This document shows positions 7,828-17,022 of a DNA stretch of 64,000 nt, in pieces; within the stretch, counting starts at the first letter, position 1; each line of letters begins with the position of its first letter. The position numbers and the translations under genes were made by a program. The notes beneath the pieces are model-generated. The model saw only the letters and a program-made list of their open reading frames with translations. It was not told where the DNA came from and searched no databases. Source of the DNA: Bacillus haynesii (lineage in GTDB: Bacteria > Bacillota > Bacilli > Bacillales > Bacillaceae); contig NZ_MRBL01000020.1 in NCBI RefSeq assembly GCF_001969855.1, forward strand, positions 62,001 through 126,000, written 5' to 3'.

Positions 7828-8613
7828 TTATGAATGATGAAAGTCTGGTTTGCGCTTTTCGACAAATGCGTGAATTCCTTCTTTGGCATCTGAAGTGACA
7901 AACAGCTCGGCGAATCTGTTTCGCTCCCTCTCCAGTGCCTGTTCCATGCTTTCGCTGGCACCCTGTACGATACATTCGACGGCGCGCCTCACGCTGGTCA
8001 TGCTTTTTCCTTCGATAAAAGACGAAGCGACGCTTGCTGCCGTCTTCATCAGCTCCTCTCCCTTTACGGACATCTGCGCAATTTTCAGCTCTACCGCCTC
8101 TTGAGCTGAAAGCGTTCGGCCCGTCAGGATAAGGTCGAGTGCTGTCGCTGTATCCGTTATGGTGCGAAGCCGTTGTGTACCTCCAAATGCAGGAATCAAG
8201 CCGAGCTTTAATTCGGGAAGACCGACTGTTGCATCGTTTGATACGATTCTGAAGTGGCAGCTCATCGCGAGTTCCAGGCCTCCGCCAAGAGCCGGTCCGT
8301 TTATCGCCGCAATGACGGGTTTTTTGGAAGCTTCGATTTCATCGCAGAGCGCCTGGCCACCTTGTGCGAGCGCCAATCCTTGTTTTTCGTCCCCAAGTTT
8401 TGAAACGAATTCTTTTATATCCGCTCCCGCCACAAAAAAGCGGCCTTCTCCTGTGATGATGATCGCTTTTGTCTCCTCGTCACGGGCCAATTCCCGAAAA
8501 AGAGAGCGCAATTCGGCGATACAGGAAGAAGAGAGTGTATTTGCCGGCGGATTGTTCAACGTGACGGTTGTGATGCCATGTTCTGTTTTAAGTGTGGCAT
8601 ATTTCAAGTTCAA
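7828..8613 (-). CDS. Enoyl-CoA hydratase (methacrylyl-CoA hydration)
   Basis: 261 aa, crotonase family. FVAGADIKEF and INGPALGGGLELAMSCHFRI form the oxyanion pocket, and LPELKLGLIPAFGGTQRL carries the catalytic Glu region. The start is TTG at 8613, 8 nt after GGGAGGG. It sits between MmsA and the hydrolase, so it most likely hydrates methacrylyl-CoA to 3-hydroxyisobutyryl-CoA in valine breakdown. A hairpin separates it from mmsA, so it and the hydrolase may be expressed at a different level. Confidence 0.88.
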   Translation of the reverse strand: MNLKYATLKTEHGITTVTLNNPPANTLSSSCIAELRSLFRELARDEETKAIIITGEGRFFVAGADIKEFVSKLGDEKQGLALAQGGQALCDEIEASKKPVIAAINGPALGGGLELAMSCHFRIVSNDATVGLPELKLGLIPAFGGTQRLRTITDTATALDLILTGRTLSAQEAVELKIAQMSVKGEELMKTAASVASSFIEGKSMTSVRRAVECIVQGASESMEQALERERNRFAELFVTSDAKEGIHAFVEKRKPDFHHS

Positions 8614-8637
8614 TATTGATCCCTCCCTGTTTAAATA

Positions 8638-8690
8638 GAAAAGGCCCCTCTTGAAAAAATCTGTTGTGCACGAGAGGGAGCCTTATGTTA
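8638..8690 (-). terminator. Intra-operon hairpin between mmsA and enoyl-CoA hydratase
   Basis: On the minus strand, AAGGCTCCCTCTCG pairs imperfectly with CAAGAGGGGCCTT across a loop of about 17 nt and is followed by TTCTATTT. It may be a partial terminator or an mRNA-stability element within the operon. Confidence 0.55.
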
Positions 8691-8694
8691 AGGA

Positions 8695-10149
8695 TTAGAA
8701 CCAGCGTTCGGTGACGACCTTTTTACGCGTGTAAAACTGGACGCCGTCCTTTCCGTTTGTCCCAAGATCTCCATAGAAAGAGGCTTTGTTCCCTGCAAAG
8801 GAGAAGAACGCCATCGGAGCCGGTACGTTGACATTGACGCCGATCATTCCGGCATCGATTTTGTCGCGGAACTGCTGGGCGCTTTTCCCGCTCGATGTGT
8901 AGATGACAGCGCCGTTGGCAAACTTCGATTGATTGGCGAGCTCGATCCCCTCATCAAGGTCTTGTACACGGACGACGCTCAAGACCGGTGCGAAGATTTC
9001 GTCCTGCCAGATTTTCATCTCCGGTGTCACATGATCGAAAATCGTGGCTCCCACAAAGTATCCTTCCTGAACATCCGGATTGCGTCCGTCCACGGCAAGT
9101 GCGGCCCCTTCTTTAATGCCTGTGTCGATATAGTCAAGGACGCGTCGTTTATGGACTTCACGGATCAGCGGACCGACAAAGTGATCCTCGGATCTGCCGT
9201 CTCCTGTCTTCAGCTTCCGTGTTTCAGAGACGAGCATTTCCATGAAGTCATCGGCGATGTCATCAACGACCGCCGCAACGGAGCAGGCCATACAGCGTTC
9301 CCCGCTGCTTCCGAATGCCGCCCCGATGATGCCTTGAACCGACTTTTCAAGATGGCAATCCGGCATAACAATCGCATGGTTTTTAGCGCCGGCCAGCGCC
9401 TGAACGCGTTTCCCGTTGGCCGTGCCCGTTTGATACACATATTTTGCGACCGGTTCTGAACCAACGAAGGAGACGGCTTTAATATCATCGTTCTCCAATA
9501 TTCCGTTTACAACATCCTTTCCTCCATGGACAAGGTTCAGCACACCTTTTGGAAACCCGGCTTCATAGAACAGCTCAACAAGCTTCCCGGCAAGAATAGG
9601 AGTGCGTTCCGAAGGTTTCAGGACGAACGTGTTTCCGCAGGCGATGGCGAGCGGAAACATCCAAAGAGGAACCATCATTGGAAAGTTAAACGGCGTAATG
9701 CCGGCGACGATCCCCAAAGGGTAGCGCCAAATCGATCCGTCGATGCCTCCTGCTATCGCGGGCAGGGATTCTCCCATCATTAAAGTAGGTGTGGCTGTCG
9801 CAAGCTCAACAACTTCGATTCCCCGCTGCACTTCGCCTCGGGCGTCTTTTAACGTTTTGCCGTTTTCCGTCGTAATGATGTCTGCCAATTGTTCTTTTTG
9901 CTCTTGAAGAAGCTGCAAATATTTGTATAAAAGTCTTGCCCGATTGGGGACAGGCACAAGCGACCAGGTCTGATAAGCGTGCTTGGCAGCCTGCACGGCA
10001 CGATCGACATCCGCTCTCACAGATAGAGGCGCATAAGCGATGACGCTTCCGTTTGCAGGATTGACCACTTCTTCAGATTCCGTACCTAGAGAATTCACCC
10101 ATTCCCCGGCGATATGGTTCATCATTTTTTTGGCATTGGTTGTGATCAT
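8695..10149 (-). CDS. mmsA: CoA-acylating methylmalonate-semialdehyde dehydrogenase
   Basis: Start at 10149 ([17 protein letters not shown]), with AGGTGA 8 nt upstream; a GTG four codons earlier sits too close to its RBS. The result is 484 aa, normal for MmsA/IolA. Aldehyde dehydrogenase motifs include the NAD-binding [13 protein letters not shown] region and the nucleophile Cys in [11 protein letters not shown]. It converts (S)-methylmalonate semialdehyde to propionyl-CoA with NAD and CoA. Placement directly after 3-hydroxyisobutyrate dehydrogenase assigns it to valine and not inositol degradation. Exact substrate range is inferred. Confidence 0.92.
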   Translation of the reverse strand: MITTNAKKMMNHIAGEWVNSLGTESEEVVNPANGSVIAYAPLSVRADVDRAVQAAKHAYQTWSLVPVPNRARLLYKYLQLLQEQKEQLADIITTENGKTLKDARGEVQRGIEVVELATATPTLMMGESLPAIAGGIDGSIWRYPLGIVAGITPFNFPMMVPLWMFPLAIACGNTFVLKPSERTPILAGKLVELFYEAGFPKGVLNLVHGGKDVVNGILENDDIKAVSFVGSEPVAKYVYQTGTANGKRVQALAGAKNHAIVMPDCHLEKSVQGIIGAAFGSSGERCMACSVAAVVDDIADDFMEMLVSETRKLKTGDGRSEDHFVGPLIREVHKRRVLDYIDTGIKEGAALAVDGRNPDVQEGYFVGATIFDHVTPEMKIWQDEIFAPVLSVVRVQDLDEGIELANQSKFANGAVIYTSSGKSAQQFRDKIDAGMIGVNVNVPAPMAFFSFAGNKASFYGDLGTNGKDGVQFYTRKKVVTERWF

Positions 10150-10167
10150 TTGCTTTCTCACCTCTCC

Positions 10168-11055
10168 TTACTGATAAGTTGTCTTTTGTTCGCTTATTTT
10201 TTTGTATAAAACAGACATATCTTTGTCGCCGTATCCGTTCTGATCGGCGTCTTCATAAATGCCGAAGAGAATCTTGCTTACCGGCAGTTCAACCTCATTC
10301 TTCTCAGCCAAATCCAGTGCAAAGCCAAGGTCTTTCAGCAGCAGCTTCAAAGAAAAGCCAGGTTCATAGTTTTCATTCGCTATGAAACTTTTATAGTTGC
10401 GCTCATAGATCCGGCTCTGCCCATAGCTGACATTCAGCATCTCAAACAATTGGTCGAGATCGAGATTGCTGTTTTTGGCAAGGTGCAAGGCTTCACTGAC
10501 ACCGGCTGTATAAAAACCGATTAAGAGATTGTTGATCAGCTTCGTATTCGTTCCGCTGTCGATGTTTTCGTTCACATGAAAAATATTCTCCCCCATTGCG
10601 TTGAAAACAGGCAACGCTTTATCAAAAACGGACTTCGGACCCCCGACCATAAAGGTCAGCGTCCGGTTGACCGCCCCGATCACACCGCCGCTGACCGGCG
10701 CCGCAAGAAAATCGATCCCTTTGCTTTTCGCTTCTTCCGCAATTCGGATATTCAGTTCAGGAGCGACAGTGCTTGTATCGATCAGGAGGACGCCCGATTC
10801 AGCCAGGTGTACGATCCCCTTTTTCCCCAGAAAAACCTCCTCTGCAGCGTTTGATGAAGGAAGGCTTGTCAAGATGGCGTCACACTCTTCAACCATCTTT
10901 TCAACTGAAATCCCGATTGTTCCTCCTGCATGATGCAAGGCCAATTCAGCTTCTTTGTTAAGGTCCATTCCATACACCGTAAAGTTCTCCTGCAGCAGAT
11001 TTTTCGACATTGGGAGACCCATATTGCCCAAACCGATAAATCCGATTGTTTTCAC
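10168..11055 (-). CDS. mmsB: 3-hydroxyisobutyrate dehydrogenase
   Basis: 295 aa with a GTG start 8 nt after GGAGGGAA. The N-terminal Rossmann motif FIGLGNMGLPMSKNLL, the substrate-binding loop DFLAAPVSGGVIGA and the catalytic Lys region GTNTKLINNLLIGF are diagnostic of the beta-hydroxyacid dehydrogenase family. It oxidises 3-hydroxyisobutyrate to methylmalonate semialdehyde, the MmsA substrate. It lies 18 bp upstream of mmsA and 15 bp after the acyl-CoA dehydrogenase, in a tight operon. Confidence 0.92.
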   Translation of the reverse strand: MKTIGFIGLGNMGLPMSKNLLQENFTVYGMDLNKEAELALHHAGGTIGISVEKMVEECDAILTSLPSSNAAEEVFLGKKGIVHLAESGVLLIDTSTVAPELNIRIAEEAKSKGIDFLAAPVSGGVIGAVNRTLTFMVGGPKSVFDKALPVFNAMGENIFHVNENIDSGTNTKLINNLLIGFYTAGVSEALHLAKNSNLDLDQLFEMLNVSYGQSRIYERNYKSFIANENYEPGFSLKLLLKDLGFALDLAEKNEVELPVSKILFGIYEDADQNGYGDKDMSVLYKKISEQKTTYQ

Positions 11056-11070
11056 ACAGTTTCCCTCCGA

Positions 11071-12786
11071 TCACACCGTATATTTTTCATAAGCGGCTAT
11101 TTTTTCTGCGATTTCGCGTTTTTGAGTAAACAGATTGCTGAAAAGGGGCAAAGAAAGGCTGCGAGCCTCTTCAAATGCGAGCTTGCTTTCGGTTTCATCA
11201 GATGCTATGCCTGATAAGGCGGTCACCGCCATCTCTTCGATTCTGCGGAAGCCTTCTTCACAAATGACGTTCGTCATCATTTCTTTCAACCGTGCTTTTT
11301 CGCTTCCGCTTCTTTGGATTGTTTTTTCGGTCCGGCGGGCGACGGATTCCATCACATAGATTTCTTTTTTCATGTCGGCGAGAAGCCGGGCGTATTCCTG
11401 CTCCTCCTGAATGTTCACACGAGAGCGTATAAGCGCTTTCAATGTTTTGCCGAAAAGCCTGTTGGACAGCTGAATAAACCGCCGGTTTCGGTTCCCCTCG
11501 CTGCTTAATTGAGCTTCCTGCCCTGAGATGCCGTTTTGCTGCGCTTCTTTCATCATCAGTTTGGCGATCGTCAAGCGGTTTATCTCGTTTGTCCCCTCGA
11601 AAATCCGGCTGATCCGTGCATCCCGGTACAATCGTTCGACTTCGTACTCCTGCATGTATCCGTAGCCGCCATGAATTTGCACCGCTTCGTCTGCAACCCG
11701 GTCGAGTATTTCGGAGCAGTGAACTTTATTGATCGCACATTCGGATGCATAGTTTGCCAGTTCTCTCAGTCTATCGTCTAATGGGAGAGCGGAATCTAAA
11801 ACATTGTCCAAGCAATCTGCCGTTCTGTAAGCAGCGCTTTCCGCGCCGAAAATCAAAATCGCCATGTCAGCAATCTTTTCTTGAATCATTGAAAAACCGA
11901 TGATCGGCTTGTGAAATTGTTTGCGTTGTTTGGCGTAGCTAACGGCAAGGTTCAATGCTTGTTTTGCCATTCCAATGTTCGAAAACGCGAGCTTTAAGCG
12001 GGCCATGTTTAAAATATTCAAAGCGACATGATGTCCTTTCCCGACATGACCTAGAACATTGTTGCTCGGCACCTCGACTTCCTCCAGGATTAAGGTTGCT
12101 GTCGAAGACCCTTTGATTCCCATCTTCTTCTCTTCAGGTCCGATGGAAACGCCTTTAAACGAACGTTCGATGATAAATGCTGTCATGCCTTCCGCCGTTT
12201 TTGCAAAGACAACATATACATCAGCTACCTGCGCGTTCGTAATCCACTGTTTTTCCCCATTTAAAATCCACGCTGTTCCATCCCTATTCAAGACGGCCGT
12301 TGTTTTTGCGTTTAAAGCATCTGATCCTGCGCCCGGCTCTGTCAGAGCATATGCTCCGATCCATTCGCCTGATGCCAGTTTCGGAAGGTATTTTCGTTTT
12401 TGTGCTTCTGTTCCATAATAAATATACGGCAATGTCCCGACTCCCGCATGAATATTAAAGGAGACGCTGAACGATCCGCCGGCTCCCATTTTCTCTGCCA
12501 CTAACCCGGAAAGCTTCTTGCTGAGTGAAAGGCCGCCGTATTCCTCCGGAACTTCGATACTGAGTAAACCGAGCTCTCCCGCTTTTTGAAACAATTTTTT
12601 CACGCTTTCGTGATCCTGCTGATCGATCGATTCAAGAAGGGGCATGACTTCGTTTTTGACAAATGATTCTGTCGTTTTTGAAATCAGTTGATCTTCCTCT
12701 GTGAAATCTTCCGGCGTAAATCCTTCAGCAGCCGATTCGTGTTGAGAAATCAAGGGTTCATTCCATCGAAGTTTTGCTTTCCCCAT
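11071..12786 (-). CDS. Acyl-CoA dehydrogenase, probable isobutyryl-CoA dehydrogenase
   Basis: 571 aa. The acyl-CoA dehydrogenase core fills residues 25-400: YALTEPGAGSDALNAKT (FAD/substrate loop), WITNAQVADVYVVFAKT, and QIHGGYGYMQEYEVERLYRD followed by IFEGTNEINR, which includes the catalytic Glu region. An additional C-terminal helical domain of about 170 aa, with SRVNIQEEQEYARLLADMKK, matches the long FadE/VLCAD-like group. As first gene of the valine operon it should dehydrogenate isobutyryl-CoA to methacrylyl-CoA. The long form is unusual for a short-branched substrate, so fatty acyl-CoA is an alternative. The leader carries a cre-like site. Confidence 0.85.
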   Translation of the reverse strand: MGKAKLRWNEPLISQHESAAEGFTPEDFTEEDQLISKTTESFVKNEVMPLLESIDQQDHESVKKLFQKAGELGLLSIEVPEEYGGLSLSKKLSGLVAEKMGAGGSFSVSFNIHAGVGTLPYIYYGTEAQKRKYLPKLASGEWIGAYALTEPGAGSDALNAKTTAVLNRDGTAWILNGEKQWITNAQVADVYVVFAKTAEGMTAFIIERSFKGVSIGPEEKKMGIKGSSTATLILEEVEVPSNNVLGHVGKGHHVALNILNMARLKLAFSNIGMAKQALNLAVSYAKQRKQFHKPIIGFSMIQEKIADMAILIFGAESAAYRTADCLDNVLDSALPLDDRLRELANYASECAINKVHCSEILDRVADEAVQIHGGYGYMQEYEVERLYRDARISRIFEGTNEINRLTIAKLMMKEAQQNGISGQEAQLSSEGNRNRRFIQLSNRLFGKTLKALIRSRVNIQEEQEYARLLADMKKEIYVMESVARRTEKTIQRSGSEKARLKEMMTNVICEEGFRRIEEMAVTALSGIASDETESKLAFEEARSLSLPLFSNLFTQKREIAEKIAAYEKYTV

Positions 12787-12833
12787 TGCTTTCCTCCTCG
12801 CTTCCGCTAAATAGAGTGATAAACCGAGATAAA

Positions 12834-12879
12834 AAGACGATGAATCCGCTTACATTTTTCCTAATACGAATCATCGTCT
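12834..12879. repeat. Inverted repeat in the leader of the valine operon
   Basis: AGACGATGA and TCATCGTCT arms flank a 27-nt loop. On the minus strand the second arm runs into CTTTTTATC, so it could act as a leader terminator about 50 nt before the first gene. The cre-like site overlaps one arm. Confidence 0.5.
12841..12854. promoter_or_regulatory. cre-like CcpA site, valine operon
   Basis: TGAATCCGCTTACA fits TGWNANCGNTNWCA with one mismatch (position 5), or one on the other strand. It lies 55 bp upstream of the first gene. Carbon catabolite repression is inferred. Confidence 0.55.
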
Positions 12880-13197
12880 CTTTTCTCATCCAGATAAGGA
12901 CCAACCAATTATGAAGGGCACGGTTGTTTCGGTCATTTAGCAGGCTTTTCTTTTGCCTGTCGCCGGAACATAGACCCGCTTTTTGTTTCATGAAGCAGCT
13001 GTTCCGCGAAAAGCCCCGGGCAATGCAGCTGATGTTTAAGATATGAAGCTTTTAATATCAGCTTATCAAATAATTGGAAGATTTCCAAATGTTTTTTCAG
13101 TTTACTCTATTTTACTTGTGGAAGCTTGGGAATATGCATTGTCAGCCTTGTGGCGAACGCGTTTTGGCAAGCCGGGATTCTTTTTTCGCAAAAATAA
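12880..13197. other. Intergenic stretch without a supported gene
   Basis: Apart from the leader repeat on its left and the manA terminator on its right, I see no credible ORF with an RBS here. Short frames on either strand lack family features. Confidence 0.4.
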
Positions 13198-13224
13198 AAC
13201 AGACCATCGTTTTTATGGTCTGTT
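13198..13224 (-). terminator. Terminator of manPA
   Basis: AACAGACCAT and ATGGTCTGTT are perfect 10-bp arms with a 7-nt loop. On the minus strand it is followed by TTATTTTTG. It is 23 bp past the manA stop. Confidence 0.85.
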
Positions 13225-13246
13225 CAAAAAGGGTACCGTTGATCGC

Positions 13247-14200
13247 TTATTCAATTGACAAGCTTGAGACGATACATTCTGCATGGCCGGAGAGCGTAAA
13301 TTCTCCAAAGCCTGCAGGCAGCAGCATGTGATCTCCTTTTTTAAAAGAAAAGTCATGGCCGCCAGCCGCGATGCGCCCTTCCCCTTCTATAGCGCTGACA
13401 AGAAGAAACGGTTTATCCTGTTTGAAACAGGCCGATCCTTTTACATCCCATTTTCTCACTGAGAAATAAGGACACTCAATCAGTACGGCTGTCTTGACAT
13501 CGCCCGATGTTTCATATTGAATGGTTTCGCGATCAGGCGAAGACGGGACGGCGATCACGTCTATGCTTTTTTGCAAATGGAGCTCGCGCAGGTTTCCTTC
13601 AGCGTCTTTTCTGTCATAATCATATAGTCTGTAGGTTGTGTCTGAATTCTGCTGCGTCTCCAAGATCAAAATGCCTTTTCCGATCGCATGGACGGTTCCG
13701 CTCGGCACATAGAAGAAATCTCCCGGCTTCACTTTGACGCGGCGCAAAAGCTCATTCCATTTTCCGTGTTCGATCATTGAGACCAGTTCTTCGCGCGTCT
13801 TGGCATGGTGGCCGTAAATGATCTCCGCATCTTCTTTGCAATCAATGATATACCAGCATTCCGTTTTTCCGAGCTCCCCGTTTTCGTGCAGCTTTGCATA
13901 TTCATCGTTTGGATGCACTTGTACGGATAGGTCTTGGTCGGCGTCCAAAATTTTTGTCAGAAGAGGAAAACGGTCTCCCTTTATATGTCCGAATAAATGA
14001 CGGTGTTCATTCCATAATTCGCTGAGTGTGAGCCCTTTATACAAGCCGTTTTTTACGACGCTTTGTCCATTTTGATGTGCGGCGAAAGCCCAGCACTCCC
14101 CCGTTTGTTCTGATGGAATCTCATAGCCGAAAGAGGCTAAAGCTGTGCCGCCCCATATTCTTTCTTTAAAAACAGGCTCGAAAAATAATGGTTCAGTCAT
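13247..14200 (-). CDS. manA: Mannose-6-phosphate isomerase
   Basis: 317 aa, the usual length of Bacillus type I phosphomannose isomerases. The start MTEPLFFEPVFKERIWGGTAL is typical. Zinc ligands are in VQVHPNDEYA, KTECWYII and the SGTVHAIG loop (residues about 95-175). It interconverts mannose-6-phosphate, the product of ManP, with fructose-6-phosphate in the cytoplasm. RBS AAGGGGGA precedes the ATG. It lies 18 bp downstream of manP as in the B. subtilis manPA operon, so it is named manA and not pmi or gmuF with good confidence. Confidence 0.93.
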   Translation of the reverse strand: MTEPLFFEPVFKERIWGGTALASFGYEIPSEQTGECWAFAAHQNGQSVVKNGLYKGLTLSELWNEHRHLFGHIKGDRFPLLTKILDADQDLSVQVHPNDEYAKLHENGELGKTECWYIIDCKEDAEIIYGHHAKTREELVSMIEHGKWNELLRRVKVKPGDFFYVPSGTVHAIGKGILILETQQNSDTTYRLYDYDRKDAEGNLRELHLQKSIDVIAVPSSPDRETIQYETSGDVKTAVLIECPYFSVRKWDVKGSACFKQDKPFLLVSAIEGEGRIAAGGHDFSFKKGDHMLLPAGFGEFTLSGHAECIVSSLSIE

Positions 14201-14218
14201 GACAGGCGTCCCCCTTTT

Positions 14219-16162
14219 TTAGATGATTTCATCCAGAAGTTTGTATGCTTCTTCTTTTGTTTGGGCAGAGAGAAGCTTGTCCCGATAGGTGTCATCCATC
14301 AGTTTTCTGGAGAGCATTTGCAGAAGTTTCAGATGCTCGTTTCCTCCGCTTTCTTTCGGGACGGCGATCATAAAAATCAGTTTGGCGTCAGTTCCGTCAA
14401 GACTCTTCCAGTCGACTCCCGAACGTTTAATGCCGAATGCTACACTCGGTTTCTTGACGGCGTCAGACTTCCCGTGCGGGATCGCGATATTCATGCCGAT
14501 CGCCGTTGTCCCCTCTAGTTCGCGATTGATGATCGCTTGTTTAAATTCGCTTTCCGAATGCAGTGCGCCTTTCCGGGCCAATTTTTGAATCATTTCATCG
14601 ATAATGTCGTCTCTCGTATCCCCTGATAAATGCGGCTCGATCAGTTCCGTATCGATGATGTCTGTGAGCTTTTTGATTTCCGGCATTTCGGATTTTTTGC
14701 TTTTTGCTTCGATTTCGATGTTCGGCTGCGGAATGTCATTTGCTGCAGCAGCTTCACTTACTCCTGCGGGTGCAGCTGTGACCTCTTTTTTAAGCACATT
14801 GACCAAAAGAGCGGTGACCAGAGATCCGGCAATAACGGCGATAAAGAACATCAACACATGATCGACAGCGCCAAGAACCGCTACGATCGGTCCGCCGTGG
14901 GCGACTCTGTCCCCTACATTACCGATCATGGCAATCACGGAACCAGTCATTGAACCCGCCATAATACTTGGTATGACGCGAAGCGGGTCCTGTGCAGCAA
15001 ACGGTATGGCGCCTTCAGTAATGCCGAATAATCCCATTGTAAATGCTGCTTTTCCCATTTCTCTTTCTTGCGCCCGAAATTTTCTTTTTCCTAAAAACGT
15101 TGCGATGCCAAGCCCGATCGGAGGAATACAAATGGCGACGGCGATCGGGCCCATAATTTCATAGTTTCCTTCACCGATCATGGCCGAACCAAACAGGAAT
15201 GCCACTTTATTGACGGGACCGCCCATATCAAACGAAATCATCGCCCCTAAAATTAATGCCAGAAGAATCGAGCTTGAGCCCTGCATACCAGCCAGCCAAA
15301 CCGTCAATGATTCAAAGATCTGCGCGACAGGCGCGCCGATCAGCAATACAAACGCCAAGCCTACAATGAGCGAGGAAACCACCGGTATCACGATGATCGG
15401 CATGATCGGCTGAATGGCTTTTGGCACTTTTAATTTTTTGATGGCCAGCGCCGCATATCCGGCTAAAAAGCCCGCGATAATACCGCCGAGGAACCCTGCA
15501 CCGCTCCCGCTGCCATAAAAGCTTCCCGTCGCTGCAATATATCCGCCGATCATTCCCGGCACAAGCCCCGGTTTATCCGCGATGCTGTAGGCAATATAAC
15601 CAGCTAAAATCGGGATCATGAATGAGAATGAGGCAGCCCCGATTTGCTCAATCGTTTTCCAAAAAGATTCATCAGGAATCACTAACCCTTTCGGCGTCTT
15701 TTCACCTCCAAGCGTCAATGCGACCGCAATCAATAATCCCCCGACGACAATGAAAGGAACCATAAACGATACACCGTTCATTAAATGCCGGTAAATCGGA
15801 TTTTGCTTTTTCTCCGTTTGTGCGGAGGCTTCCGTTTTCGCAGCCGAACGATAGACAGATATATCGCCGCTGATCGCTTTTTGTATCAATTCTTCCGGTT
15901 TTCGGATGCCTTCCTGAACACCGACAGCCAGAAGTTTTTTTCCTATAAAACGGTCTTTGTTGACCGAGCGGTCTGCGGCAATAATAATTGCGTCTGCCTC
16001 GCGGATTTCCTGCTCGGTCAGCTCATTTTCCACCCCGATGCCGCCTTGTGTTTCGACTTTCATTTGAACGCCCATTCGATCGGCCGCTTTTTGCAAATTT
16101 TCCGCAGCCATATACGTATGGGCAATGCCGTTTGGACATGATGTAATCGCTAACAGTTTCAT
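14219..16162 (-). CDS. manP: Mannose-specific PTS enzyme IIBCA
   Basis: The start is at 16162 (MKLLAITSCPNGIAHTYMAA) with GGAGGAT upstream; the longer in-frame extension lacks an RBS. 647 aa, ordered IIB (1-100, phospho-Cys9 in SCPNG), IIC (about 125-470, with FDMGGPVNKVAF and FGITEGAIPFA signatures) and IIA (about 500-647, phospho-His in MNIAIPHGKSDA). This is the fructose-family B-C-A order of B. subtilis ManP. It imports and phosphorylates mannose. It is normally next to manR; here an insertion separates them. The 16242-16268 motif upstream is the likely ManR site. Confidence 0.93.
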   Translation of the reverse strand: MKLLAITSCPNGIAHTYMAAENLQKAADRMGVQMKVETQGGIGVENELTEQEIREADAIIIAADRSVNKDRFIGKKLLAVGVQEGIRKPEELIQKAISGDISVYRSAAKTEASAQTEKKQNPIYRHLMNGVSFMVPFIVVGGLLIAVALTLGGEKTPKGLVIPDESFWKTIEQIGAASFSFMIPILAGYIAYSIADKPGLVPGMIGGYIAATGSFYGSGSGAGFLGGIIAGFLAGYAALAIKKLKVPKAIQPIMPIIVIPVVSSLIVGLAFVLLIGAPVAQIFESLTVWLAGMQGSSSILLALILGAMISFDMGGPVNKVAFLFGSAMIGEGNYEIMGPIAVAICIPPIGLGIATFLGKRKFRAQEREMGKAAFTMGLFGITEGAIPFAAQDPLRVIPSIMAGSMTGSVIAMIGNVGDRVAHGGPIVAVLGAVDHVLMFFIAVIAGSLVTALLVNVLKKEVTAAPAGVSEAAAANDIPQPNIEIEAKSKKSEMPEIKKLTDIIDTELIEPHLSGDTRDDIIDEMIQKLARKGALHSESEFKQAIINRELEGTTAIGMNIAIPHGKSDAVKKPSVAFGIKRSGVDWKSLDGTDAKLIFMIAVPKESGGNEHLKLLQMLSRKLMDDTYRDKLLSAQTKEEAYKLLDEII

Positions 16163-16241
16163 GCGAATCCTCCTTCTGAAACTAAAGTAGTGAGCAGCTC
16201 TTGTCATTACTTTATAATAAAAACCTGCGTGTAAAAGCGTT

Positions 16242-16268
16242 GTTTTTTACCGCAGGCTCCGGAAAAAC
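16242..16268. promoter_or_regulatory. Putative ManR operator of manP
   Basis: GTTTTTTACCG, five bases, then TCCGGAAAAA. Both blocks and the spacing are identical to the motif upstream of manR at 23050-23076. The motif has dyad symmetry (TTTTTACCG/CGGAAAAA). It lies about 80-105 bp upstream of the manP start. Confidence 0.75.
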
Positions 16269-16341
16269 CGGCTTTTTTCAAAAAGCAGGACTGTTATGAG
16301 TGGCGACTTGTAAAAACATTTGGGACTGAAGGAGACAACTT

Positions 16342-16455
16342 ATGGATGCGGAAATGAGAGGCAAACCCATTGTAACTGGGAAAGATGTCGAAAGGTTCCT
16401 AAAGAACGTAATAACAGAAAAGTTGAAACCTGGAGAGCACAAAGAAAAAAGTTAA
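16342..16455 (+). CDS. 37-aa basic peptide, unknown
   Basis: ATG behind AAGGAG (6 nt spacing) encodes MDAEMRGKPIVTGKDVERFL followed by KNVITEKLKPGEHKEKS. It is hydrophilic, helical and basic. A hairpin follows about 100 bp later. The downstream 40 bp in another frame encode SAAISQSTW, so a frameshifted longer ancestor is possible. Only the RBS and the plausible composition support it. Confidence 0.45.
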   Translation: MDAEMRGKPIVTGKDVERFLKNVITEKLKPGEHKEKS

Positions 16456-16556
16456 TTCAAAAAGCATCCGCAGCAATTTCACAATCAACATGGAACAGCA
16501 TTTAAGATGTTAAGCGAAAATGAAGCACTTCCCTCCAACCGAACTACTTGAACTAC

Positions 16557-16577
16557 ACTCCCCTACTTTTCAGTGGG
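16557..16577. terminator. Hairpin after 16342 peptide / 16587 gene
   Basis: CCCC-T-ACT, a TTTC loop, and AGT-GGGG form a compact GC stem. The T-tract is weak (GGCTTTTATAT on plus). It may terminate both convergent genes. Confidence 0.5.
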
Positions 16578-16586
16578 GTATGGCTT

Positions 16587-16892
16587 TTATATTTGATCTA
16601 GGATCTTTAATAGTTCCGCATCATTAATTTTAAAAACTATAAATTGAATATAATCAATTTTGTTTGTGTCAGGGAAATTTAAAGTGGTTATAGTAAAGTT
16701 TGTAGCGTGTTTTCCTAACAGTCCAGCAATACGCAAGGCGACATCTACATTTTCAAAATCAATATCAAAAGCTACAAATTCTTGATACTCTTGATTCACG
16801 TAATAGTTCTTTATTTTTGTATCCTTTGGATTTGAAGGATTTGACGCAGAATTAAGAAGTTTCTTGAATTTCTTAGGATCGAAGTTCATCAA
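16587..16892 (-). CDS. 101-aa protein of unknown function
   Basis: GGAGG lies 7 nt before a TTG (16892) and 10 nt before an ATG (16889); either start gives 100-101 aa. The sequence is soluble and alternates strands and helices: NYYVNQEYQEFVAFDIDFEN, ALRIAGLLGKHATNF, TITTLNFPDTNKIDYIQFIV, ending NDAELLKILDQI. The pattern resembles a small alpha/beta ligand-binding or antitoxin-like fold, but I recognise no family. It is convergent with the 37-aa peptide and divergent from the membrane gene at 17023. Confidence 0.7.
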   Translation of the reverse strand: MMNFDPKKFKKLLNSASNPSNPKDTKIKNYYVNQEYQEFVAFDIDFENVDVALRIAGLLGKHATNFTITTLNFPDTNKIDYIQFIVFKINDAELLKILDQI

Positions 16893-16977
16893 TGTTCAAC
16901 CTCCAATATTTTGGTATTTGAAGTATAGCACAGCCTTCAACCAACGGGCTCTTATTAAGATCATTCTCCCCCTCCCC

Positions 16978-17006
16978 TTTAAAATTTTCCACATTTACCC
17001 GATAAT
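16978..17006 (+). promoter_or_regulatory. Promoter of 17023 membrane gene
   Basis: TTTAAA, a 17-bp spacer and GATAAT. The same elements with the same spacing occur at 18045-18073 before the paralogue. The predicted leader is only 10-15 nt, so the RBS GAGGTGA is near the 5' end. Confidence 0.55.
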
Positions 17007-17022
17007 AGGATCGAGGTGAATA

